DNA of 32,660 bases from Ignavibacteriales bacterium (GCA_016182545.1 JACPGG010000114.1:1-32660); one strand, 5' to 3'; counted from the first letter of the stretch, positions 17,703-26,899 are shown. Numbers and translations are program-made. The notes: a model not told the origin generated them from the letters alone.

Positions 17703-17943
17703 GGAAATAAATTCCAAAAACCAGAAAAAATTAAGAACAAAATCCAAGCACCAAATTGAGTCCCGATGTTTCTTACCGGGACGAAATCCCGCCGCAGTTT
17801 GGCGGGACTGCTTGTCCGCCATGCTTGATCTCTTGGCGGAAGATACGACCCCGTTCTTACAGAACGCTATAAATATACAAAATTTTAGTGCCGTCAGGCA
17901 AGATGAATTTTGGAAAAATGCGGGATTGCGGACTGCGGGAGTC
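17703..17943. repeat. Gap between tRNA-Asp and an LPP20-like gene, with short hairpins
   Basis: About 240 nt without a gene. It holds GTCCCG/CGGGAC (17761-17783), TCCCGCC/GGCGGGA (17790-17810) and TCCGCCA/TGGCGGA (17816-17841 region) hairpins in a row. These resemble dispersed GGCGGGA-type repeats. One of them may end the transcript of the LPP20-like gene, but none has a clear U-tract on the minus strand. Confidence 0.5.
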
Positions 17944-18672
17944 TTATTTCTTCATTCGAGCGAGTATATAAAATGCTTTTTTCTTTCGATCCTTCCAGCG
18001 TTCCAGAATTTCAATGTTGGTGAGTGTCACGTTCATCTCTTCGTTCCGTATATCCTGCGCTTCGACAGCATCTCTTTTCTGCATCGATTGCATTTTTACC
18101 TGAAGCGAACGGGCAAGGGACATATATGCGTTCTTTTCCGCGATCTGCCAGGAGCTTATCTCATAATAAAACTCTTCGGAAAATCCAACAGCATAAAAAT
18201 AGTGATTATCTCCCGGCAGCTCTTCCACCCATGACGGCTGTTTGATACCATCCAGGCGAATTCTTTTTCGAACATCATCGTGAACAATACAATTCGAGTC
18301 GCCGATCAACACAAGGGTCTTTTGCTTATCAATGTAAGAGTCAAGCACCTTCAAAGTAGATTGATAGAACTCGGTCAATGCCGTGTCATAAGTTTGTTCG
18401 TATTTCGCCCCCATGGAGTGGACTCCCGCTTCAGTCGCCCAAAAAGTTTGCCCTCCGGAAATCTGCATCATTGTATAGCGCGCAAGGAGATCGCATCCGA
18501 ATCGAAATCCTTGCGATATAGCAGAATCCCGATAGTATGTCGGCGGCTGGGTGATCATTGTGACTGTATTTACACACCGGACATCACGCGGAAAAAGGAA
18601 CCAGCGAGGATAGTCTTGTGCACAGATTTTTTGGGTGCCCAGCAAGATGAGAAAGAGAAATGTACTTTTCAT
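17944..18672 (-). CDS. Exported protein with C-terminal LPP20-like domain
   Basis: A 242-residue protein with a signal peptide (MKSTFLFLILLGTQKICAQ) but no proper lipobox. The N-terminal ~130 residues match nothing I know. The C-terminal part (PSWVEELPGDNHYFYAVGFS, then AEKNAYMSLARSLQVKMQS) has the pattern of the LPP20 domain: Pro-Trp, a Tyr-rich strand, and an alanine-rich helix. Its ATG lies only 8 nt after the terminator-like hairpin of the upstream gene and has no ribosome site. Two more LPP20-type proteins are nearby. The function is unknown. Confidence 0.65.
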   Translation of the reverse strand: MKSTFLFLILLGTQKICAQDYPRWFLFPRDVRCVNTVTMITQPPTYYRDSAISQGFRFGCDLLARYTMMQISGGQTFWATEAGVHSMGAKYEQTYDTALTEFYQSTLKVLDSYIDKQKTLVLIGDSNCIVHDDVRKRIRLDGIKQPSWVEELPGDNHYFYAVGFSEEFYYEISSWQIAEKNAYMSLARSLQVKMQSMQKRDAVEAQDIRNEEMNVTLTNIEILERWKDRKKKAFYILARMKK

Positions 18673-18680
18673 AAAAAGAA

Positions 18681-18706
18681 AAGCCGCCGGGAAATCACGG
18701 CGGCTT
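18681..18706 (-). terminator. Rho-independent terminator of the LPP20 lipoprotein gene
   Basis: Arms AAGCCGCCG (18681-18689) and CGGCGGCTT (18698-18706) form a GC-rich 9-bp stem with an 8-nt loop. On the minus strand it is followed by TTTTCTTTTTATG. The U-tract runs into the start codon of the next gene. Confidence 0.8.
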
Positions 18707-18725
18707 GTTGTTTCTTGGGAATATA

Positions 18726-19313
18726 CTATTGCGGAGTCGGGGTTCCCGATTGTCCTTTTTTGTAATCTTCGTATTTTTGAACTTCGTCGTCAAGTTCTTT
18801 GTAGGTCTGCGATGCGCGGAACCGTGTGTACAACTGTTCGTTCTTTTTGATCTGTTCGCGCAATGCTTCCTGTGCTGCGCCGAGAGGATACTCGATCAAC
18901 ACATACGCGCGCCAGTTGTTTCCGTCTTTCACGATCTTTTTCTGCTTCTCTTTTGAACCGCTTAAACTTGTGGAGACGACAGTCTTTGATGCTGCGGTAA
19001 ATTGGTCCAACAACTGAGCATCATCGCCGATACCGGTCTCTTCCTGGAATCGTTTTTGAAGAGCATTGATCTTTACTTCCACCTGGCGTCCGACCTCGGT
19101 ACGTGCTGCCTGCAACGCTTTGTCAACAGCAAGCTGCATGTCTTTCGATGTAGAGGTGTTTACAGCATAGAGGTAATTCGGATCACCCGGAACATTGGAA
19201 TACCATTCCGGCACATCGCCTGTATCGGTCTGTGGGAGCGGTTGGCTTCCGCCGCATCCGATCAACAAAAGAGCAAAGAACGCTGCAACGAGTAGTGAAG
19301 AATAAGTGCGCAT
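18726..19313 (-). CDS. LPP20-family lipoprotein
   Basis: A 195-residue lipoprotein: signal peptide with lipobox LLIGC (Cys20), then VPEWYSNVPGDPNYLYAVNTS and an amphipathic alanine-rich helix (AVDKALQAARTEVGRQVEVKINALQKRF), the LPP20 pattern. A C-terminal coiled-coil-like tail (REQIKKNEQLYTRFRASQTYKELDDEVQKYEDYKK) follows. It is probably tethered to the outer membrane facing the periplasm. GGAGG precedes the ATG by 5 nt, and a terminator follows the stop. Confidence 0.8.
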   Translation of the reverse strand: MRTYSSLLVAAFFALLLIGCGGSQPLPQTDTGDVPEWYSNVPGDPNYLYAVNTSTSKDMQLAVDKALQAARTEVGRQVEVKINALQKRFQEETGIGDDAQLLDQFTAASKTVVSTSLSGSKEKQKKIVKDGNNWRAYVLIEYPLGAAQEALREQIKKNEQLYTRFRASQTYKELDDEVQKYEDYKKGQSGTPTPQ

Positions 19314-19472
19314 ACATCCTCCTGTATTGTTATGACTATGGGGGTTACGTGAATTTTATCTGTGAATAAGGTAGTGCGAATATAGATAGTTTCATGATGA
19401 AAAGAAAGATTCTTTCAAGACACTTTACTGCTGAATTGACATATCTCACGCCTGCTTCTTTTACTCTCCCGG

Positions 19473-20162
19473 CTATTTGCGAAGCAACTTTGAATACTTG
19501 AAAGGAGAATTTTCGTTGAGTATTCTCATTGCTTTGAACGATAATCGTATACCGACTACAAGTGATATTAAAGCACCAAAAGCGATCAATTCTATATTGT
19601 TGATAGAAAGGAAAAAATCATACGCGCCGTGGAACAGTGTCGCAGCGACCAATCCCAACAATAAATAAATACGGTCATGCTTCTTGAACTTTGCCAACCC
19701 GACGAAATATCCCATCAAAATAGAAAATGACGCATGTGCCGGAACCGCCGTGAAAATTCGCATCACTGCAACATGCAAGCCGCCGTCCATGACATAGAGG
19801 ATATTCTCCGATGTGGCAAATCCCATCGACACCATAACGGCGTACGTGATCCCGTCAAACGGTTCGTTAAAATCCGGTTTCGGGTATGCAACCAGATACA
19901 GACAGATGAATTTACACAACTCTTCGGTCAAACCGATAAAAATGAAATTATTGAGTGCAATTGAAGCAATCGACCCGCTCAATACAAATGTCTGCTTGAA
20001 CCACATCTCGATCAATGCAGCGGGCACGATAATGAAAAATCCCGCAAAGAACGATTTCAGCAATAATGCAAGCGGCTCTTTTTCGTACTTGTCCCGCAGG
20101 TAGACGTAGAGCGCAATTGCTACGCCGGGGGCTATTGCCAGACCAAGGAGCGTATAATCCAT
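19473..20162 (-). CDS. PrsW-type intramembrane metalloprotease (Abi/CPBP clan)
   Basis: An eight-helix membrane protein of 229 residues. Motifs in order are the N-terminal LYVYLRDKYEKEP, the EExxK site GLTEELCKF (Glu80, Glu81, Lys84), EPFDGITYAVMVSMGFATSEN (Glu119), AHASFSILMGYFVG (His143) and LFHGAYDF. These are the conserved residues of PrsW proteases, which cut anti-sigma factors in some bacteria. No anti-sigma gene is visible nearby, so the target is unknown. The ATG at 20162 is preferred over an upstream non-ATG start at 20177. Confidence 0.88.
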   Translation of the reverse strand: MDYTLLGLAIAPGVAIALYVYLRDKYEKEPLALLLKSFFAGFFIIVPAALIEMWFKQTFVLSGSIASIALNNFIFIGLTEELCKFICLYLVAYPKPDFNEPFDGITYAVMVSMGFATSENILYVMDGGLHVAVMRIFTAVPAHASFSILMGYFVGLAKFKKHDRIYLLLGLVAATLFHGAYDFFLSINNIELIAFGALISLVVGIRLSFKAMRILNENSPFKYSKLLRK

Positions 20163-20205
20163 GTTTTCGCCACACAAAAAATATTCACTTAATTAATTAA
20201 TATCG

Positions 20206-20304
20206 TCATGCTGAGCAAGTGCCGCCGCATCTTGGTCCATCCTTCGACGCCTGCCTGCCGGCAGGCAGGTGCTCGTCAAAAACACTTGCTTGCTCAGGAT
20301 GAAT
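20206..20304. repeat. Nested inverted repeat with a 20-bp GC palindrome
   Basis: CATGCTGAGCAAGTG on the left faces CACTTGCTTGCTCAGGATG on the right, a familiar intergenic repeat type. At its centre is CCTGCCTGCCGGCAGGCAGG (20250-20269), a perfect 20-bp palindrome. The whole fills the gap between the 447-residue LPP20-like gene and the PrsW gene. Confidence 0.75.
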
Positions 20305-20368
20305 ATTATACGGCGGCACGCGTCAAAGCACAATTCAAAAGATATAAAATCTCATTTTGCTGAAGACG

Positions 20369-21712
20369 TTATTTTTTCAACGACTCAAGAATTTTGGGGA
20401 TGACCTTCTTCTGCAGCGATACTGCGATCTCATCGTACGCTTTCATTCCCGCTTTGTCGTAGTTGATGCTGACACCTTTCACATTATTGAACGATGTTTT
20501 GTACACCTCTTCGCCAGAATTCAAATCCAGTACGGAAATATTCGCATCCACATACACGGAATACAAGCCCTGATACTCTCCCCCGTCCCTTCCATTCGAT
20601 TTTATGGAGACGACCATGTTCGCTTTCGCAGGATCGTCGACGAATGTGAACCCGCTTGATGACAGAGAATTCTTCAGCAGCGGCTCGATGCGCGGAAGTT
20701 TGAGTTTATTGCCAAGAAGCATCTCTTCGGTTTCGAACATGATCGTCAACGATACGACGTTCATTGTAAAACGCGCATCGGGACCGGTGAAACTCTTTGC
20801 AAGCATTACGAGCAAGGGTGATGCATTTTCTCCCATCATTCCGGCAACATTTGCTTCTGCTTTTACCAATTGTAATTTTTCTGTACCAATAACTTTTGCG
20901 ATCTGCGTCGCTGCAATACCGCTTTTATCCGATTTTGAATTAGGGACGATGTCCCCGCTCCCGCGAATGAACGCATACTTCACCGGAAAATTCGGTACCG
21001 GCTGTGTTGTTGCCGTATTTGTAACGATCACTTCGAGCGGTGTGCGGAGCGGTTTGCCGACCTGCGCATCGATCTTCGGATTCTTCGCTTTCAACTCTAC
21101 CTGATTGAGGAGCGACTGAATCGATGAGAATATTTCGTTGGTCAGGAAAATTTTCCCGGCGCCGTACTGCACTTCCATCGTCTCGTTGATGAATTTTTCC
21201 ACTGCAGACAATGCCTGTACATACAGTTGAAGCGCATCGGAGAGCGAATTGTTCTTTTCTGCAGATTTTGCTTTGGAATAAAAGTCCAATCCGAGGGCCG
21301 TTGCCTTTCGCAGCTTTTCCGCCTGTATCCGTTTGTACTCTTCGATATTCAGCCGATGATAGACCCAGTATTGCCCGTCTCCTTCCCACGTATCGACAGC
21401 TTCGACCCCTTCAAGGTCCGCTTTTGTCGATGTGCGCACGGCTGATTCAAATTCTTCTTTCAGGTCGCCGAGTTTCTCCGAGATCTTGCTCATCTGCGAA
21501 GCATCGATCGAGACCATGATCTGCTGTGCAATGTCGTTGAGTGCCGCATCCTTTGCACGCTGCGTATATTCCTGCGTTGCACCGGTAACAGGAACAACAC
21601 CAAGTCCGTGATAATAACCGGGATTATTGGGACGTTTATCGACCCACGATGGTTTGTCTCCTCGTGCAAACAGGAGAGAGAAGAGTGGAATAAGAAGTAT
21701 GAGCTTTTTCAT
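20369..21712 (-). CDS. Large LPP20/CsgG-like exported protein
   Basis: A 447-residue protein. The signal peptide MKKLILLIPLFSLLFARG starts at the ATG at 21712; longer frames upstream are not used because they lack a signal. The LPP20 domain (KPSWVDKRPNNPGYYHGLGVV, AALNDIAQQIMVSIDA) spans about residues 20-140. A helical linker (KAKSAEKNNSLSDALQLYVQALSAVEKF), an Ig-like strand region (PLEVIVTNTATTQPVPNFPVKYAFIRG) and a C-terminal domain ending LQKKVIPKILESLKK follow. The multi-domain layout suggests an envelope scaffold. It is unlike any characterised protein I can name. Confidence 0.7.
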   Translation of the reverse strand: MKKLILLIPLFSLLFARGDKPSWVDKRPNNPGYYHGLGVVPVTGATQEYTQRAKDAALNDIAQQIMVSIDASQMSKISEKLGDLKEEFESAVRTSTKADLEGVEAVDTWEGDGQYWVYHRLNIEEYKRIQAEKLRKATALGLDFYSKAKSAEKNNSLSDALQLYVQALSAVEKFINETMEVQYGAGKIFLTNEIFSSIQSLLNQVELKAKNPKIDAQVGKPLRTPLEVIVTNTATTQPVPNFPVKYAFIRGSGDIVPNSKSDKSGIAATQIAKVIGTEKLQLVKAEANVAGMMGENASPLLVMLAKSFTGPDARFTMNVVSLTIMFETEEMLLGNKLKLPRIEPLLKNSLSSSGFTFVDDPAKANMVVSIKSNGRDGGEYQGLYSVYVDANISVLDLNSGEEVYKTSFNNVKGVSINYDKAGMKAYDEIAVSLQKKVIPKILESLKK

Positions 21713-21809
21713 AGGAAAGTATGATAATGTGAGAAGGAATGACTGCGTAAAGATAAATTGATGCTTGATGATTTTCAAGACTATCAGTGAAAATTGTGTA
21801 CAATCGTGG

Positions 21810-23027
21810 TCAGTTCCTTGTGCTCCACTCATTGTACAATCCCATCCGCTCCGACACTTTTGCAACGTAACTGCGCGTCTCTTCAAACGGAAGGTTCTTC
21901 TTTAAATGATCGAACACCTCGTCCGGTGTCATGGAATTGATTTTCGGTAATGCTTGTATCACATTCCGTTTTCCCGTAAATGCTTTTGCAACATTGCCGG
22001 GACCTGTATTGTATGCTGAAATAGCGCAGTAGATCCTGCTTTTAGGATCTTTCACACCTCGAAAATCAACGGTCAACAGTTTTGCAAGATAACCGGAACC
22101 TAATTCGATATTATTGTCAGGAACAAAAAGATACTCGCCTGTAACGAGCGTGTCGCGCTTATACACAAAAAAGTACGCATCGCGCGCGCCTGATTTGGGA
22201 ACGAGCTGCATCAAGCCGTACGCGGGAACATACGAACGCGCCTGCGGATTGAAATAACTTTCGGTGTGCATAATGGCAAAAATGAGCGTCACATCGATGC
22301 CAAACCGTTCCGCTTCCTTCTGGATCTGTTCCTTGAATCCCGTCGCCCGTTTCTTCACGTGATTCGGCACAAGAGGTATTTGCACCCCCACGACAACACG
22401 CTTGATCCCATCCTTTCCCTCAATCGTTTCTTTCGATACCGAAGAGGACTGAACCGTTTGTTCCGCAAATTGCTTCGCATTTTGTTCAGATACAGGGGCG
22501 CCGTTTTTCATCACCACCTGACCTGCGATGAGCGGTTCTTCTGCTGCGGCAATTTCCATCTTCTTTTCGAGCGGATCGTCTCCTCCTTTTGTTGTCACTA
22601 TTTTTTCAACCTGCGCTTTCAATTTCTCCTGCAACAATTTCTGATTCTTGGCTTCAGATTCTGTGACGAGAATTTCCACTTTGGCGGTACCGGATTCAAA
22701 ATCTATCTTCTTTCGTGAAGAGTATCCTTCATCGTATGCTACATATTCTTTCTTCGTGCTTGTTTGGACATTCTTCTTTCCCCATTTTTTCTCGATCTGT
22801 CCCGTATACTCCTTGAACAATCGTTCTTGTTCCACCACATAATCGGCGTATTGCTTCGTCACTTCCGCTTTGTACTGCCGGAACGATTCATCCTCCTTCT
22901 GCACCCCCTGTTCCTGTTCCTTTTTGAATATCTCGAATTCATCCTTCTCTCGCTGATCCTGCGCAATGGCAATTGAGCAGCAAAAGATGAAAGCGAAAAA
23001 ATATGATAGCATATTGGTCGATGTCAT
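21810..23027 (-). CDS. MltC-like lytic transglycosylase
   Basis: A 405-residue exported enzyme that cuts peptidoglycan. After the signal peptide (MTSTNMLSYFFAFIFCCSIAIAQ) comes a charged coiled-coil-like region (residues 24-90), then an MltC-type N-terminal domain. The SLT domain follows, with the catalytic Glu256 in AIMHTESYFNP, AYGLMQLVPKSGARDAY and ISAYNTGPGNV. Unlike E. coli MltC there is no lipobox. AAGGAA precedes the start. It follows the PQQ-propeller gene by 14 nt, so they share a transcript. Confidence 0.88.
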   Translation of the reverse strand: MTSTNMLSYFFAFIFCCSIAIAQDQREKDEFEIFKKEQEQGVQKEDESFRQYKAEVTKQYADYVVEQERLFKEYTGQIEKKWGKKNVQTSTKKEYVAYDEGYSSRKKIDFESGTAKVEILVTESEAKNQKLLQEKLKAQVEKIVTTKGGDDPLEKKMEIAAAEEPLIAGQVVMKNGAPVSEQNAKQFAEQTVQSSSVSKETIEGKDGIKRVVVGVQIPLVPNHVKKRATGFKEQIQKEAERFGIDVTLIFAIMHTESYFNPQARSYVPAYGLMQLVPKSGARDAYFFVYKRDTLVTGEYLFVPDNNIELGSGYLAKLLTVDFRGVKDPKSRIYCAISAYNTGPGNVAKAFTGKRNVIQALPKINSMTPDEVFDHLKKNLPFEETRSYVAKVSERMGLYNEWSTRN

Positions 23028-23041
23028 AATGAATTCCTTGT

Positions 23042-25426
23042 TTACGGAATTGCCCCACCTGATATTTCATCTTTATAGATGAACAACACAGACGAGCAAT
23101 CAGGCATGATAAATACTCCTGTTTCTTTATCGAGTTCAGTCTGCCACACTATCTTTCCGGTACTAAGATTCAGCAGTGTTGCCATTTTATTGATACAATA
23201 GAAGAGATTGTTTTTGATGAACATCGGACGATACTGAACGGAATTATCGCTGTAATCCCATTCGTAATACCACAATCTTTTTCCGGTCAGTGGATTGATC
23301 GACGTAACACCATCTTCACCCAAAGCGATAAGAGAGTTGAGTGAAGGAGCGTAATTCACCTGTAACACTCTCGAAATTCCGCTATGATATTTCTCCCCGG
23401 CAATATCTTTTGGCAGATATGCAAAATTCGAATCGGTAAAATATCGCAATGAATCCTTTGCCATCATATGCTCTCCTTCCCAGTACGATGACTGCCGGAA
23501 GAGTTCGTCATACGAGTATGAACCGATCCCGCTGTCCGAGAATTCGAACGACCACCGGAGTGCGTTTTTCTTCAACGACAGGGTGTATAGAAATTTTTCC
23601 GAACCGAACAATAACAGCGTATCGCCAACGGTATATCCGGAAACTGAATATGCCGGGAACAACGGCGATGGATCAAATTCAAATTCTTTCTTCCACAATA
23701 CTTTCCCGTTCGACGTGTCGACGGCAAGCAGGGAATAGTCGTCCTCCTCCCAAATCTTTTTCGTTTGAAGTTTCTCCTTCTTTGCGTCGTATGAATATTC
23801 CGTCCTGCTTCCCCCGGTACGGGCATAAAGTATCGTGTCGATCATTGCTGCATCGAGAACATAGCTGCCGTTCAGGTCTTGTTCGATCAGCATCCAGCGC
23901 AGCGTTCCGGTTTCAGTATCGAGCGCAACCAGGTTTTTGTTCCCGGGCAGAATCACCATGGAGCCGAGCGCAAGCGGTTTTGCAAGCGCTTCAAACCCTC
24001 CCTTGAACGATAATCCCTGCGCGATCTGCATATAATTTTTAAATATGACTCCACCCGATTCCATATCGACAATAACCATCCCCTCCCCTCCTTCAGTATC
24101 GGTGTTTGGTTCAATCATATCAGAAATTGTGTGGATGAGCACCCTTACTTCACTATCATTCGACGTAATGCTGTACGTAAATCCCGCCTGTTCAAATCCG
24201 AATGAGAGGTGATCGTTATCCGCTGCTGCAGAAATCGGTTTCAACGGCAGTTCCCGCTTCGGCAGCGATTCGTCCGAGTGTGCGACGAGCGTTCTATATA
24301 GTACCTTTCCAGTCAACGCATTGAGACTCATAACATATAATTTGAGATCATCGGTCGGATCGATATACGTGACGATGACGTTGTTCGTATCGCTTGCAAC
24401 GAACCGGTGCACAAAACCGTTCACATGAGGATACTTCGGGGCGGTCTGCCAGAGCATTTTCCCGTTGTCGAGATTCAATCCGATCAATTTATTTTCAAGA
24501 CTGATGATCATGACTTCTCCGGAATCGGTCGTCGTCGTCACGTAATTTCTTATCTCTCCGATATCGATTACCGATTCGGATACTTTGCCGGTTTCCACAT
24601 TGATATGGAGGAATTTTTCTTCGCCGAAAAATCCGCAGCCGGCAGTCGTTGGTGCGATGACATTGTATTGCTCATCGACGGAGAGGGGACGGCGTGCAAG
24701 GAGTGAATCTTCTTTGAGATCGACAAGTGCTACATCTTTTTCGCTCACGAGAGCGATGAATTTTTGGTGGTGGGGAAGATAATACCATGCCCGTTGTTGC
24801 TTGATGAGATCGCCGTTCGGTACGCATTGCGGCAGAGACAGGAGTCTCTTTCCCGTTCCTGCATCAAACAATGCTGCGGAACCATCTTCAAGAAATGCGA
24901 AATACTTATTCCTTCTTTCAAGCATGATGGCATTCTGCGAACCCTGCTCGATCAGATCTTTTTCGTACTGCACCTGTTTCCGCCATACTTCCGTGCCGCC
25001 CGAAAGTGTTACGCAAAGATCGTTGGAGCCGAATGTCAGGATAAGCAGCGTATCGAAATGTTTGATTGATCGGAATTCATCCTGTTCGATGGCGGGATAT
25101 CGTTGCTTCCAGAGTAGTCTGTTCTGGAACATTGCAAAACATTTCAACGAATCTTCATCACTCACTATATAGAGCGAATCGTATACAATCTGATGCATTC
25201 CTTTTTCGATGTACTCTTCGATTTTGACACCCCATACCTTTTTTCCGGTTCTCGTTTCATACAGCCATGCATATTCATCCGATTGGAGAAAAATATACTG
25301 ACCGCTCATGAGCGGACGAATGTGTTTGACCTCTTCCTGAAGTTCATGCTTCCAGATAGAACTATTTTTCGTTTGAGATATTGTGAGGATTGTGAAGATG
25401 CACAGAAGTGAAAGAATGGATTTCAT
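23042..25426 (-). CDS. Large exported PQQ-type beta-propeller protein
   Basis: A 794-residue protein with a signal peptide (MKSILSLLCIFTILTISQT). Repeats with the PQQ/BamB signature are spread through it: TGKKVWGVKI, GKMLWQTAP, TGTLRWMLIEQD, GKVLWKKEFEFD, GKRLWYYEW and GKIVWQTELDKETG. That would make one or two propellers. No enzyme residues are obvious, so it is probably a binding or scaffold protein rather than a quinoprotein dehydrogenase. It precedes the transglycosylase with a 14-nt gap. Confidence 0.75.
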   Translation of the reverse strand: MKSILSLLCIFTILTISQTKNSSIWKHELQEEVKHIRPLMSGQYIFLQSDEYAWLYETRTGKKVWGVKIEEYIEKGMHQIVYDSLYIVSDEDSLKCFAMFQNRLLWKQRYPAIEQDEFRSIKHFDTLLILTFGSNDLCVTLSGGTEVWRKQVQYEKDLIEQGSQNAIMLERRNKYFAFLEDGSAALFDAGTGKRLLSLPQCVPNGDLIKQQRAWYYLPHHQKFIALVSEKDVALVDLKEDSLLARRPLSVDEQYNVIAPTTAGCGFFGEEKFLHINVETGKVSESVIDIGEIRNYVTTTTDSGEVMIISLENKLIGLNLDNGKMLWQTAPKYPHVNGFVHRFVASDTNNVIVTYIDPTDDLKLYVMSLNALTGKVLYRTLVAHSDESLPKRELPLKPISAAADNDHLSFGFEQAGFTYSITSNDSEVRVLIHTISDMIEPNTDTEGGEGMVIVDMESGGVIFKNYMQIAQGLSFKGGFEALAKPLALGSMVILPGNKNLVALDTETGTLRWMLIEQDLNGSYVLDAAMIDTILYARTGGSRTEYSYDAKKEKLQTKKIWEEDDYSLLAVDTSNGKVLWKKEFEFDPSPLFPAYSVSGYTVGDTLLLFGSEKFLYTLSLKKNALRWSFEFSDSGIGSYSYDELFRQSSYWEGEHMMAKDSLRYFTDSNFAYLPKDIAGEKYHSGISRVLQVNYAPSLNSLIALGEDGVTSINPLTGKRLWYYEWDYSDNSVQYRPMFIKNNLFYCINKMATLLNLSTGKIVWQTELDKETGVFIMPDCSSVLFIYKDEISGGAIP

Positions 25427-25473
25427 GGATCCCCCAAAAAGACGTGACGCAAAGAAAGGAAGACAATCAAATA

Positions 25474-25504
25474 GTTGGAGCCCGTCTCAAAGGTGGACTC
25501 CAAC
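25474..25504. repeat. Palindrome of the GGAGCCC family, after the M48 stop
   Basis: GTTGGAGCCCGTCT (25474-25487) faces AGGTGGACTCCAAC (25491-25504), with two mismatches. It is 8 nt beyond the stop of the M48 gene and resembles the element at 5353-5385. Confidence 0.65.
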
Positions 25505-25512
25505 CGAATTTG

Positions 25513-26724
25513 CTACCGCACTCCGGATGTATTATCGCGATACCGTTGCGCAAACTGTTTGGATGGCGAAGAACGGTACCCTTCAGAACGGATAAACTGG
25601 TTGACCTTCAGCATCCGTTCGGCGAACTCGTCTTTCTTCATATAATTGTCGTCGAAAATATCGGGAGTCGCTGTCGGTGCTTCCTGAAGGCGGCTCAGCA
25701 TGCTTTGCAGTGCCGTCGGATCGTACCCGGCACGCTTCAAATAGAGCATTGCAAGTTTATCGGCATCTTCTTCATATGCCAATAACCGCGGAGCGATGAG
25801 ATTGTTGTATGCATTCGTTGCGTACTCTTCCAGATCTTTTTCCTCTTCTCCCATCGGTCCGGTCTCCTCTTCCAATTCGGCAAATGCCTGTTCCGATTTT
25901 ATGTTTGCCTCGCTTTTTTTCAATTCTTTCAGTCCGTGCCTTTGCACGACGTGCGACATTTCATGGGCAATGACAGCGGCAAGTTCCGCTTCATTATTGC
26001 AGACCTTGAAGATTCCCTTGGTAATAAAAATATAACCGCCGGGGCAGGCAAATGCGCTGGCGCGCTCGTCATTGAGAATATAGAAACGGAAACCGAGATC
26101 GTACGCTTTTGTATATTTGGAGAGATAATTGCCGATGAGATTGATGTACCGCGTCGCCGTCCGATCACTCACCAATCCTTTTTGTGAAGCGATCTTCTGC
26201 GCAATTCCTAATCCGATCCCTTCTTCATGGAAGTACAGATCGAACGGTTTTTCGATTTCCATTTTTCCGCGATACGGTTCAACGGTGAAGCCGTGTTCAA
26301 ACGAATCCATATCATCGGGTGTCACTTCCGGATCGGAATACTTGCTGATATCTTCCGACGGTTCTTCACTCCCATCAACATATTTTTTCCCGAATCCTTT
26401 CACCGCTGCAGCCAGTTCAGCCCGTGATGCGCGGGTGGATGCCTTTCCTTTCGTCACACTCTCGTCACGGACATTTGTTCCGCCGCGAGAGGAGAAGCTG
26501 TTTTCCGAGAGCCAGCCAATATCGCTCTGGTCGGTCTTCACTTTCAGCCAACTCCCTTTTTGGTCCATCTTGGTCACATCGACCTGCGCCTGGATCATAC
26601 CGAGGATCTGGAAGTACGACGCAGGACCTTCACGCAGGTAATTGGTCGGTTGTGTGGTGCGCAGTTTTTGTGCGCTGCTTTCTATGACGAAAAGAAATGG
26701 AAGGAAGTATACGAATAGTTTCAT
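25513..26724 (-). CDS. SH3-domain M48-family metalloprotease
   Basis: A 403-residue exported protein. The signal peptide (MKLFVYFLPFLFVIESSAQ) is followed by a bacterial SH3 domain (about 20-78, with YLREGPASYFQILG and GWLSENSF). Next comes an M48C peptidase domain with the zinc site AHEMSHVVQRH (HEXXH about residues 254-258) and the third ligand in YEEDADKLAMLYLKRAGYDP. It may act in envelope quality control like BepA/LoiP. ATG 26724 sits 6 nt after AGGAGAG; the GTG at 26730 overlaps that site. It lies downstream of the cyclase gene. Confidence 0.88.
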   Translation of the reverse strand: MKLFVYFLPFLFVIESSAQKLRTTQPTNYLREGPASYFQILGMIQAQVDVTKMDQKGSWLKVKTDQSDIGWLSENSFSSRGGTNVRDESVTKGKASTRASRAELAAAVKGFGKKYVDGSEEPSEDISKYSDPEVTPDDMDSFEHGFTVEPYRGKMEIEKPFDLYFHEEGIGLGIAQKIASQKGLVSDRTATRYINLIGNYLSKYTKAYDLGFRFYILNDERASAFACPGGYIFITKGIFKVCNNEAELAAVIAHEMSHVVQRHGLKELKKSEANIKSEQAFAELEEETGPMGEEEKDLEEYATNAYNNLIAPRLLAYEEDADKLAMLYLKRAGYDPTALQSMLSRLQEAPTATPDIFDDNYMKKDEFAERMLKVNQFIRSEGYRSSPSKQFAQRYRDNTSGVR

Positions 26725-26797
26725 AGTCACTCTCCTGTTTTAACGTCGGCAATCTACGTAAATTTTGGACATCGTGCACAGGTGATTTATCGCAATG

Positions 26798-26830
26798 AGA
26801 TGACCGTCACCTCGAGGGTGACGGTCATCT
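26798..26830. repeat. Palindrome GTGACCGTCACC family, copy 3
   Basis: Arms AGATGACCGTCACC (26798-26811) and GGTGACGGTCATCT (26817-26830) are perfect with a 5-nt loop. Both arms carry compensating changes (GATGACC/GGTCATC instead of AGTGACC/GGTCACT) relative to copies 1 and 2, so pairing is kept. It lies between the M48 and cyclase genes. Confidence 0.9.
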
Positions 26831-26866
26831 GGTCATCACTTGGTTGTCATCACGTCGAAATAGGTG

Positions 26867-26889
26867 GAGTCCACCTCGAAGGTGGGCTC
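26867..26889. repeat. Palindrome of the GAGTCCACC family, inverted orientation
   Basis: GAGTCCACCT (26867-26876) and AGGTGGGCTC (26880-26889) pair with one mismatch, 10 nt after the cyclase stop. A second palindrome (26798-26830) follows in the same gap. Confidence 0.65.
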
Positions 26890-26899
26890 GACCTGAAGC

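Noticed and set aside
17812-18234. Plus-strand 140-residue ORF
   Set aside because: It lies opposite the LPP20-like gene and starts in a repeat; its composition is that of an antisense frame.
21713-21886. Longer N-terminus for the 447-residue LPP20-like protein
   Set aside because: The extra residues overlap the transglycosylase gene's end and hide a good signal peptide that starts at 21712.
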